Shown here: in pieces, positions 1 to 5,228 of the stretch | How positions within the stretch are numbered: position 1 is the first letter of the stretch | Layout: each line of letters starts with the position of its first letter | Assembly (NCBI GenBank): GCA_934141145.1 | Contig: CAKPCA010000030.1 | Span: forward strand, 1-8,105 | Direction of reading: 5' to 3' | DNA length: 8,105 nucleotides | DNA from: an uncultured Bacilli bacterium | GTDB lineage: Bacteria > Bacillota_I > Bacilli_A > RF39 > UBA660 | The notes under the pieces: generated by a model | Seen by the model: the letters and a program-made list of their open reading frames with translations, nothing else | Database searches by the model: none | Told to the model about the DNA's origin: nothing | Made by a program: the position numbers and the translations under genes

Positions 1-2
1 AT

Positions 3-710
3 ATTAAAGAAAATAAAATTGAAGAAGCAATAATGCATATTTTAAATGATGTATTTGAATATGATTCAGTTGTTAATGAATTCTTCCTACCAGTACTTAA
101 AAATAAATTAGAAAATCCTAAAGATGAATTAGAAAAAGAAATTAAAAAACTAAATAACAAAAAGAAAAGATTAAAAGAAGAAACTGAAAAATTAGATAAC
201 TTAATTAAAGAGTTGGAAGAAAAGATAATATCTAATCAGCAAGCAGAACAATTAAATCTTACTGTTGATGATATATTACTAAAAAGAGATATGGACTACA
301 TTAATAAAATTAAATTACCACTAACATATCATGCATTTGAAGATTGTTGGCCTGAATTAGATAGAGATGATAAAGCAGATATAATAATGAGATACATTGA
401 TGATATAGAATTTGAAGAAATAAATAAAATGTATGTTGTTAAGAAAGTTAATTTTAGAAGTACTTTCTATGAAGATTTTAAAATGTTATTTAATCAAGGT
501 TATATTGATTGTAAAAGAGAAATGATTATAGACTTTAACGGAATACAAGCTTCAGTGCCAGTAAGAATATTCCCATTACAAAAAAATAATAATGGAGATA
601 ATAACTGGTTATCAATGGGAATGCTTACTACAAAGAATAACCCGAATGATATAAAGGTAAACATTAGAGATGTATTTGAGACAATACCTGACAATGTTAA
701 CAAAAATTAA
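3..710 (+). CDS. Large serine recombinase, C-terminal part (5' end outside the window)
   Basis: This is the C-terminal part of a probable large serine recombinase (TnpX/integrase type), which would excise and integrate a mobile element by site-specific strand exchange. The reading frame is open to the window edge, so the ATG at 33 is probably internal. The catalytic serine domain is not in view. What is visible is a Lys/Glu/Leu-rich coiled coil (about residues 38-80 of the visible part), typical of the coiled-coil motif in the C-terminal half of this family. It is followed by a segment around DDKADIIMRYIDDIEFEE and VKKVNFR, which matches the usual 'KR.I...ID.I.V' pattern near the end of these enzymes. 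The directly downstream oriT-like palindromes and MobV relaxase support a mobilizable-element recombinase. The call rests on pattern and context, since the diagnostic N-terminal domain cannot be seen. Confidence 0.68.
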   Translation: MKENKIEEAIMHILNDVFEYDSVVNEFFLPVLKNKLENPKDELEKEIKKLNNKKKRLKEETEKLDNLIKELEEKIISNQQAEQLNLTVDDILLKRDMDYINKIKLPLTYHAFEDCWPELDRDDKADIIMRYIDDIEFEEINKMYVVKKVNFRSTFYEDFKMLFNQGYIDCKREMIIDFNGIQASVPVRIFPLQKNNNGDNNWLSMGMLTTKNNPNDIKVNIRDVFETIPDNVNKN

Positions 711-763
711 TACTTTATTCCGTAATAACCATTACGAAGTTTTGGTTATTACGGAATAAAGTA
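711..763. repeat. Perfect 20-bp inverted repeat, oriT arm or strong hairpin
   Basis: The arms 711-730 (TACTTTATTCCGTAATAACC) and 744-763 are exact reverse complements separated by 13 bases. The repeat starts at the base after the recombinase stop codon. No T-run follows (the next bases are AAACGG), so it is not a standard intrinsic terminator. The outer ACTTTAT/ATAAAGT motif resembles the inverted repeat of the pMV158 origin of transfer, the substrate of the MobV prototype MobM. Confidence 0.85.
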
Positions 764-771
764 AACGGATT

Positions 772-790
772 CTAAGGTGTTAAACCTTAG
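772..790 (+). repeat. Small hairpin carrying the putative GTG/TTA nick site
   Basis: CTAAGG (772-777) and CCTTAG (785-790) are perfect reverse complements around the 7-base loop TGTTAAA. The GTG/TTA core at 777-782 straddles the stem-loop junction, the position where MobV relaxases cut their single-stranded substrate. Confidence 0.7.
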
Positions 791-833
791 CCCTCTAGGA
801 ATTTTGTATGGAACGTCCAAAATTCCTAGAGGG
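791..833 (+). repeat. 16-bp perfect inverted repeat upstream of the relaxase gene
   Basis: The arms 791-806 (CCCTCTAGGAATTTTG) and 818-833 are exact reverse complements with an 11-base loop at 807-817. Four more pairs are possible as RNA, two of them G-U wobbles (787-790 with 834-837). The right arm contains GAGGG, a possible Shine-Dalgarno for a TTG at 843, so the hairpin could mask it in mRNA. It may be part of oriT, a translational control element, or both. Confidence 0.8.
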
Positions 834-887
834 TTAGTAATTTTGGATGACAAAATATGCTCCTATAAAAAGGATGTTGATTTATAT

Positions 888-2234
888 ATGGAAGAACTTG
901 CTTACTCACTACATTTAGGTAGTGATAAAAATAGAAAAAACATATCTAAAAGAAATGGTAAAAATAATTTAAGTGGAACAACTTCGTATAGTAATAATGC
1001 TATTCAAAATGGTAGACAATTATCGAAAGTAGATAAACATAATTATAGAAAATATGATAATGAACAAGAACTAATTGAAATAGTAAAAGGTTCTGCATCT
1101 CCACTTGAAGATGTTAAAAAATTATATTTAGATGAATTTGAGGAAGCAAGATTAGAATATAATTCAAAACAATCTAGACCTAGTCGTATGATAGATAATT
1201 ATTTTGATAATGTATCTAATAATGAGAAAAAGGATCTTGCTTGTGAAATTATTATTGAACTTGGAGATAAAGAATACTGGGATACTAAAGATGAAAATTA
1301 TAAAAAGAAAATGTCAGATGTTTATAAGAAACAAGTTTATGATTTAGAATTATTAGTTCCTAATTTTAAAATTGCTTCAGCAATAATCCATTATGATGAA
1401 ACAAGCCCACATATGCATATAGTTGGTGTTCCAATTAAATACAAAAATAAAAATGGTATGGAAAAACAAGTTGGTAAATCCGATGTATTTACTAAAGAAT
1501 CATTAATTCGATTACAAGATAAAATGAGAACTTTATGTATTGAAGAATTTAATCAGGAATATAATTTAGATTCTACTTTAAAGCAAAAACAAAAAGGCAG
1601 AAACAGAGATATACATATTAAAGATATGGACAATTATATCGAAATGAAAAAACAACTTGAAAAGAATACTGAAAATTTAGAAGTAGCAAATAAAAAATCT
1701 TCAGAATTAAAGAAAAATTCTAAAGATATAAAAGATAAAATTGATAATCTTAAAACATCTAAAATTAATAAAGATAATTATATATTATCAAAAGAAGATA
1801 AAGATTCTTTTATCGACTTTATCAATCAAGTTGATAATACAAATAAAGATTATGATAAAATACAAACTTTATCTAAAACTCTTAATAATGTTAATGATGA
1901 ATTAAAAGATAATAGAAAAAAAATTAAAACTCTTACTGAAAATAATGAGGCACTTAATTTAAGAGTTAAAACCTTAAACGATACTATTGAGGAAAAAGAT
2001 AATGAAATATCATTTTTAAAGTCAAAGATAAATGATTTAAGAGATACCATTGATTATTTGAAAGAAAAATATAATAAAATAATATCTTTCTTACATAGCA
2101 AACTTCATAGTTGGTATGATAAAGACGATAAATATATTAATGTTGTTAATGAAATGTATGAAGAAAATGTCTTGGATGATGAAGATATTGAAGATTTAGA
2201 TTTAAGCAAAGAAAAAGATGATTTTGAAAGATAA
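888..2234 (+). CDS. mobV: MobV-family relaxase (plasmid recombination/mobilization enzyme)
   Basis: This is a Mob/Pre (MobV) relaxase, which nicks oriT and leads one strand into a conjugation channel supplied by another element. With ATG 888 as residue 1, the metal-binding signature HYDETSPHMH lies at residues 168-177 (H168, D170, E171, H175, H177), the hallmark HxDExxPHxH of this family. KHNYR with H51 matches the N-terminal HN.R motif that supplies the catalytic histidine in MobM. Roughly residues 255-400 form a long Lys/Glu/Asn-rich coiled coil, and the tail is acidic. The frame is open back to GTG 777, but those codons run through the oriT palindromes, so I prefer ATG 888. AAAAAGGA lies 13 bases ahead of it, a rather long spacing. 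TTG 843, with GAGGG upstream, is an alternative. No clear terminator follows. The gene could be cotranscribed with the recombinase. Confidence 0.88.
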   Translation: MEELAYSLHLGSDKNRKNISKRNGKNNLSGTTSYSNNAIQNGRQLSKVDKHNYRKYDNEQELIEIVKGSASPLEDVKKLYLDEFEEARLEYNSKQSRPSRMIDNYFDNVSNNEKKDLACEIIIELGDKEYWDTKDENYKKKMSDVYKKQVYDLELLVPNFKIASAIIHYDETSPHMHIVGVPIKYKNKNGMEKQVGKSDVFTKESLIRLQDKMRTLCIEEFNQEYNLDSTLKQKQKGRNRDIHIKDMDNYIEMKKQLEKNTENLEVANKKSSELKKNSKDIKDKIDNLKTSKINKDNYILSKEDKDSFIDFINQVDNTNKDYDKIQTLSKTLNNVNDELKDNRKKIKTLTENNEALNLRVKTLNDTIEEKDNEISFLKSKINDLRDTIDYLKEKYNKIISFLHSKLHSWYDKDDKYINVVNEMYEENVLDDEDIEDLDLSKEKDDFER

Positions 2235-2250
2235 AATTATATAAAAATAG

Positions 2251-2278
2251 TTAAATTAAACAAATAATATGGTATAAT
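2251..2278 (+). promoter_or_regulatory. Extended -10 promoter for the unknown gene at 2311
   Basis: A consensus TATAAT lies at 2273-2278, preceded by TGG at 2270-2272 (an extended -10 TGn). A weak -35, TTAAAT at 2251-2256, has 16-base spacing. It lies in the gap after the relaxase, which suggests that gene 2311 is transcribed independently of the mobile element. Confidence 0.6.
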
Positions 2279-2310
2279 TAATTTGTATATTGCTTGTCAG
2301 GAGGGTTAAA

Positions 2311-3435
2311 ATGAGTATTAAAGATGAATTATTAAAATTTAGAACAAAGCTTACTGGAACTACCAAAGTAGAAAGCACACTAATTGATTTAGATGCTAAA
2401 GTTGATGAGTTTATTGATTGGTATTTTGAAAATATGGTGAAAGGAAATTATACTGACATTGGAGAATATCATGCTCCAAGAAAAATGAGAGATTTAATTG
2501 AAAAAATAGCAGTATGGTATGAATTAAGATACCCAAGTTATGAAATTAATAGATTAATGCCAGGAAGTGGACAGGAACAAATTAATGCTAATGATGTAAT
2601 GTTTAGAAATAATCCTTATGTAAATGAATTACTTGATGAAAATTCAGATGCAAATGAATTAGACTGGATTGATTTTTATAACACTAATATATTTATGAAA
2701 TCATTACCATGGGAAGAAAGATGTTATTTTACTAAACCAAGATATAGAAACATTGTTTATTTAAATCCAAATTCTAGAGTTGCACATTTACATTTAACAA
2801 AAAATGGATTTGTTGAAATGTCTGAAGATGTTACAGGCTATACAAAGTCAGTTATAAAAGATGAAGAATTAACTGGATTAAATGTTAGAGATGTTGTTAA
2901 ATTGTTTCAAGAAAAAGAAATTGAACTACCAGAAAATAATGAATTAGAAAAAACTATCAATGGAGCTAATAAATGGATTCAACAAAAAGAAGGAATATTA
3001 GATTGTGCAATGTATAGAATTATAGAACGAGGTGGAAATAGAATTGGTCCTCGTAGAGCATTCTTATTTGCTAAAGAATTTGGAAGAAATATTGATATTC
3101 CAATGATGTATGCAATAGATCGTTCTGATCCAGGATTAAGATTATTTATGAACGAATATATTAAATCTGGAGGTTCAAAAGATCTAGAATGTTATGTAGG
3201 ATACTTTTCAAGAGCTAGTAAAAAAGAAAAATTAGATACTGTAACAATACAAGATTTAATTTTAACATTATGGAATAATGCTGCAACGTTCTATACACCA
3301 GAAGAAGATGAATTACACCAAAGATTAGTCAATGCTATTGCAAGTCAAGTTGACCAAGAAGTTGTAAAACAAGAAGAAGTTAAGAGATTAAGATTAGAAA
3401 GAAAATTAGAAAAAAGTAGAATAAATAAGGGCTAG
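2311..3435 (+). CDS. Unrecognised soluble protein, 374 residues
   Basis: I do not recognise this family. ATG 2311 is chosen because AGGAGG at 2299-2304 sits 6 bases ahead of it. The frame can be extended to a TTG at 2290, but that start would place the Shine-Dalgarno inside the gene. No signal peptide or membrane segment is visible. The N-terminal half is mixed, with many aromatic residues (for example WYELRYPSYEI at 69-79 and PWEERCYF at 133-140). The segment from about residue 232 to 300 looks the most constrained, with RIIERGGNRIGPRRAFLFAK, then IPMMYAIDRSDPGLRLFM. The last 25 residues are a charged Lys/Arg/Glu helix. Several Arg-rich motifs could bind nucleic acid, but that is only a guess. 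It has its own promoter and no visible terminator before the Abi gene 68 bases downstream, so the two may be cotranscribed. Confidence 0.85.
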   Translation: MSIKDELLKFRTKLTGTTKVESTLIDLDAKVDEFIDWYFENMVKGNYTDIGEYHAPRKMRDLIEKIAVWYELRYPSYEINRLMPGSGQEQINANDVMFRNNPYVNELLDENSDANELDWIDFYNTNIFMKSLPWEERCYFTKPRYRNIVYLNPNSRVAHLHLTKNGFVEMSEDVTGYTKSVIKDEELTGLNVRDVVKLFQEKEIELPENNELEKTINGANKWIQQKEGILDCAMYRIIERGGNRIGPRRAFLFAKEFGRNIDIPMMYAIDRSDPGLRLFMNEYIKSGGSKDLECYVGYFSRASKKEKLDTVTIQDLILTLWNNAATFYTPEEDELHQRLVNAIASQVDQEVVKQEEVKRLRLERKLEKSRINKG

Positions 3436-3503
3436 TAGAGACTTATTAAATATAAGATTTATTTTGCTCTTTTTCTATATATAGAAGTGAGGTGGATATA
3501 AAG

Positions 3504-4478
3504 ATGAAAGTTAGAACAACAAATGCTTTAATGAAATATTTAAGAGAAAAGCATAATATTTCTATTGAAGGAACTAAAGATAAAAAAAATCTAAGAAATA
3601 TAGGTTATTATCATGGATATAAGGGTTATAGATATATTAATAATCCACAAAATAGAATAAATTTATCTAGTTTTGATGAAATAGTTTCAATAGTTGATTT
3701 TGACTCTAAATTAAAAAGTTTATTATATCCACAAATAATGCAAATAGAAACGATTTCAAAAAATATTGTACTTCAAATCTTAGTAGAAGAATATAAAACT
3801 GATGAGTTTAATGTTATTTATGAAAATGGTATGACTGATTATAGAAATAGTAATACTAGTGAAGAATATAAAAAGAAAATGAAACAAAGATTATCAGTAC
3901 AAAATAATATTTATTCTTCTTTATCTAGAAGTTATAATAATGAAAATAAAATTGTTAGTCATTTTTATTCAAAAGATAGACACGTTCCAATATGGGGTAT
4001 ATTTGAAATAATTACATTAGGAACGTTTGCAGATTTAATTAAGAGTTTAGAATTTAAAGTTAGAAATAAAATTGATAAAGAAATGAATATAAATATTGCA
4101 TTTGATACTAATGCTAAATTTCCTGAAAAAATTATGTATTTAATTAAATCGTTAAGAAATTCAATTGCACATAATGATGTAGTTTTTGATGTAAGATTTA
4201 AAGATGGAAAAATTGATACTAAATTATGTAAATATCTAGAAAATGAAATCGGTTGTACAGGAATTGATTTTAATACAATTACTGATTATGTTCTTATAAT
4301 TTCAGTGTTATTAAAGAAGTATGGAATTACTAAAACTGAAATTAATAAATTTGTAAATGATTATGAAAAAATTATTGAAGAATTTAGAAATAAAATTTCC
4401 ATTAGTATTTATAATAAAATTATATATTCAGATACAAAGAATAAATTATCGGCTTTACGAAATTTCATAAAAAGTTGA
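3504..4478 (+). CDS. Abi_2 family (AbiD/AbiF-like) abortive-infection protein with HEPN-type motif
   Basis: The 324-residue protein fits the Abi_2 family, whose members AbiD and AbiF of Lactococcus abort phage infection. The N-terminal family signature appears as NIGYYHGYKGYRY (residues 32-44). The central signature is HFYSKDRHVPIWGIFEIITLGTF (153-175), of which HVPIWGIFEI..LGTF is the diagnostic part. Near the C-terminal third, LRNSIAHND contains R218 and H223, an R-x4-H arrangement typical of HEPN ribonucleases, in which these residues form the active site of a dimer. ATG 3504 is preferred because GAGGTG at 3489-3494 gives 9-base spacing. A GTG at 3492 lies inside that Shine-Dalgarno. A small RNA gene with its own promoter begins about 44 bases after the stop. 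Phage defence is inferred from the family, and the RNA target is unknown. Confidence 0.85.
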   Translation: MKVRTTNALMKYLREKHNISIEGTKDKKNLRNIGYYHGYKGYRYINNPQNRINLSSFDEIVSIVDFDSKLKSLLYPQIMQIETISKNIVLQILVEEYKTDEFNVIYENGMTDYRNSNTSEEYKKKMKQRLSVQNNIYSSLSRSYNNENKIVSHFYSKDRHVPIWGIFEIITLGTFADLIKSLEFKVRNKIDKEMNINIAFDTNAKFPEKIMYLIKSLRNSIAHNDVVFDVRFKDGKIDTKLCKYLENEIGCTGIDFNTITDYVLIISVLLKKYGITKTEINKFVNDYEKIIEEFRNKISISIYNKIIYSDTKNKLSALRNFIKS

Positions 4479-4486
4479 TCAAATTA

Positions 4487-4515
4487 TTGCATAATTTTTG
4501 CAATTATGGTATATT
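4487..4515 (+). promoter_or_regulatory. Promoter of the small RNA after the Abi gene
   Basis: TTGCAT at 4487-4492 and TATATT at 4510-4515 are separated by exactly 17 bases. TGG at 4507-4509 makes an extended -10. Predicted transcription starts near 4521-4524, just ahead of the first hairpin. Confidence 0.72.
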
Positions 4516-4521
4516 ATAAAT

Positions 4522-4588
4522 GTGAATGGCGATGGTGTATCTTCGGATCCCATCTGAGCAAGTTGGATGCGTCTGACTTGCTTTTTTG
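4522..4588 (+). ncRNA. Two-hairpin small RNA adjacent to the Abi_2 gene
   Basis: A transcript of about 65 bases is bounded by a consensus promoter and an intrinsic terminator. Hairpin 1 pairs GATGG (4531-4535) with CCATC (4550-4554), G4537 with C4549 and ATC (4539-4541) with GAT (4546-4548). This leaves two single-U bulges at 4536 and 4538, and the stem is capped by the very stable C(UUCG)G tetraloop. Hairpin 2 (4558-4581) is the terminator. There is no start codon with a Shine-Dalgarno and no usable frame. Structured RNAs next to abiF-type genes have been reported, and some Abi_2 proteins are thought to work with such RNAs. Whether this one belongs to that class is inferred from position, not checked. 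It could be an RNA antitoxin, a guide or scaffold, or an independent regulator. Confidence 0.75.
4558..4588 (+). terminator. Intrinsic terminator of the small RNA
   Basis: A 10-bp stem pairs 4558-4567 with 4572-4581 (outer arms GCAAGT/ACTTGC, two internal G-U pairs) with a TGCG loop. Six T follow at 4582-4587. The form is classic Rho-independent. Confidence 0.9.
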
Positions 4589-4611
4589 TTTTAAATAATG
4601 TAATATTATAT

Positions 4612-4655
4612 ATGAAATGTGCTTAGAAAACTTTAGAAGCTCTAGGTCTTTTTCA
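4612..4655 (+). other. Possible folded RNA element in the Abi-4819 gap
   Basis: Nested complementary segments are visible: ATGAAA (4612-4617) with TTTCAT (4650-4655), CTTAGA (4622-4627) with TCTAGG (4641-4646, one G-U), and a small CTT/AAG inside. A T-rich tract follows. It could be a weak terminator or a second small RNA, but no convincing promoter lies directly ahead of it. Confidence 0.35.
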
Positions 4656-4693
4656 TTTTTATAAAAATTATTTATAAAAATTAGTAAAAGTCA

Positions 4694-4702
4694 TGGTATA
4701 AT
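4694..4702 (+). promoter_or_regulatory. Extended -10 promoter for the 4819 gene
   Basis: TATAAT at 4697-4702 is preceded by TGG at 4694-4696. No good -35 is present at normal spacing (TTATAA at 4672-4677 would need 19 bases), so the extended -10 would carry recognition. Transcription would begin near 4709 and give a leader of about 110 bases. Confidence 0.55.
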
Positions 4703-4708
4703 GATTAT

Positions 4709-4818
4709 AGAATTAAATTGTTTATTTATTTGTTGTGATGGTTTCGGACTATCTTAACTATCGCACCAATTTTAAAATTATCAATTATGTTCGATTTAAT
4801 AAAATGGAGGAGTTAATA
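4709..4818 (+). promoter_or_regulatory. Structured 5' leader of the 4819 gene
   Basis: About 110 bases separate the promoter from the likely TTG start. GATGG (4737-4741) can pair with CTATC at 4749-4753 around the loop TTTCGGA. Alternatively GTGATGG can pair with CTATCGCAC (4758-4766, two-base bulge), so two mutually exclusive folds are possible. A perfect 12-base palindrome AATTTTAAAATT follows at 4768-4779. The frame is open from GTG 4735, but its codons (tcg, gac, cgc, acc, cga) are unlike those of the surrounding genes, which argues for RNA structure over coding. No known riboswitch class is recognised. Confidence 0.45.
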
Positions 4819-5121
4819 TTGAATTCTAAAAATGTTAATATTGATATAAAAAATAGTCAATGCAAAACATATCAGTTAAATGATAAAACAAAAGAGCATA
4901 TATCTGTTCTTATGGGGTTACCATTTGATGAAATTATTAATATGGATTATGAAGAACTAGAAAGATATATAGAATTAAAAATAGGAAAAAAGCCTGAATG
5001 GGATTTAAAAAAGCGAATAGATGGTATTCCATTGGATGATGAACATATTCTTACTTTAGAACAAGTTGATAAAGAGCTAGATAAAATTACTAATGAACAA
5101 AAACTTCTTTTAAAAAAATAA
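4819..5121 (+). CDS. Small unrecognised acidic/lysine-rich protein, 100 residues
   Basis: I do not recognise this protein. TTG 4819 is preferred as the start because GGAGG at 4806-4810 sits 8 bases upstream, the best ribosome site in the region. An in-frame ATG at 4804 overlaps that Shine-Dalgarno, and the ATG at 4738 lies in the structured leader. The product is soluble, with no signal peptide or membrane segment. It has a central LMGLPFDEIINMDYEELERYI stretch (about residues 31-51) likely to be helical, then GKKPEWDLKKRIDGIPLDDE, and an amphipathic Lys/Glu C-terminal helix. An AT-rich terminator follows. Its position after the Abi-RNA pair leaves room for a linked role, such as an antitoxin or accessory factor, but nothing in the sequence proves this. 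Confidence 0.7.
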   Translation: MNSKNVNIDIKNSQCKTYQLNDKTKEHISVLMGLPFDEIINMDYEELERYIELKIGKKPEWDLKKRIDGIPLDDEHILTLEQVDKELDKITNEQKLLLKK

Positions 5122-5131
5122 TTATATACAT

Positions 5132-5160
5132 AAATTAATCAAAAATGATTGATTTTTTTT
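5132..5160 (+). terminator. AT-rich intrinsic terminator after the 4819 gene
   Basis: AATCA (5137-5141) and TGATT (5146-5150) pair around an AAAA loop. The stem can extend to 10 pairs (5132-5141 with 5146-5155) with one G-U. The outer arm runs into T-rich sequence that continues to about 5164. Confidence 0.65.
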
Positions 5161-5174
5161 TATTTGTGATAATC

Positions 5175-5192
5175 AATTATTCAAAAATAATT
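5175..5192. repeat. 7-bp inverted repeat upstream of the first collagen-like gene
   Basis: AATTATT (5175-5181) and AATAATT (5186-5192) are perfect reverse complements around a CAAA loop. The repeat lies just upstream of the TTTCATAA promoter-like motif. It could be an operator or only AT-rich chance pairing. Confidence 0.35.
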
Positions 5193-5195
5193 AAG

Positions 5196-5220
5196 TTTCA
5201 TAATATGTAATAGAAAGGAG
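5196..5220 (+). promoter_or_regulatory. Promoter-like motif and ribosome site shared by the collagen-like gene pair
   Basis: TTTCATAATAT (5196-5206) followed by AAAGGAG (5214-5220) parallels TTTCATAAAAT and AAAGGAG ahead of the second collagen-like gene. CATAATAT fits the -10 form CATAnnnT of the mother-cell sigma factor SigE, but the -35 (ATT at 5179-5181, 17-base spacing) is imperfect. A vegetative promoter is not evident. Confidence 0.35.
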
Positions 5221-5228
5221 AAAAAATA

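Larger units (their letters stand above)
711..837 (+). other. oriT: Candidate origin of transfer (oriT) for the MobV relaxase
   Basis: Three nested-scale inverted repeats are packed directly upstream of the relaxase gene: 711-763, 772-790 (CTAAGG, loop TGTTAAA, CCTTAG) and 791-833 (16-bp arms, 11-base loop). The middle hairpin presents AGGTGTTA at 775-782. MobM of pMV158 nicks in GTG/TTA, also in a hairpin loop, so by analogy the nick would fall between 779 and 780. Location, palindromes and the GTG/TTA core agree with a MobV oriT. Nicking itself is inferred. Confidence 0.65.

Noticed and set aside
500..703. Short minus-strand frame opposite the recombinase
   Set aside because: It is antisense to a coding frame with family-consistent protein features, and has no ribosome site or recognisable product.
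711..763. Hairpin after the recombinase read as a Rho-independent terminator
   Set aside because: No T-run follows on either strand, and its neighbours are further palindromes upstream of a relaxase, so oriT is the better reading.
777..887. GTG 777 as the relaxase start
   Set aside because: The first 20 or so codons would be the palindromic oriT sequence, no Shine-Dalgarno precedes it, and the recognisable MobV region begins after residue 38.
1850..2050. Minus-strand frame opposite the relaxase coiled coil
   Set aside because: Its Ser/Leu/Phe-rich product is the expected complement of Lys/Glu/Asn-rich codons, and there are no start signals.
3492..4478. Mycoplasma-type genetic code (TGA read as Trp)
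   Set aside because: All tryptophans in the coding regions are TGG, and the Abi gene ends at TGA directly before a promoter and RNA gene.
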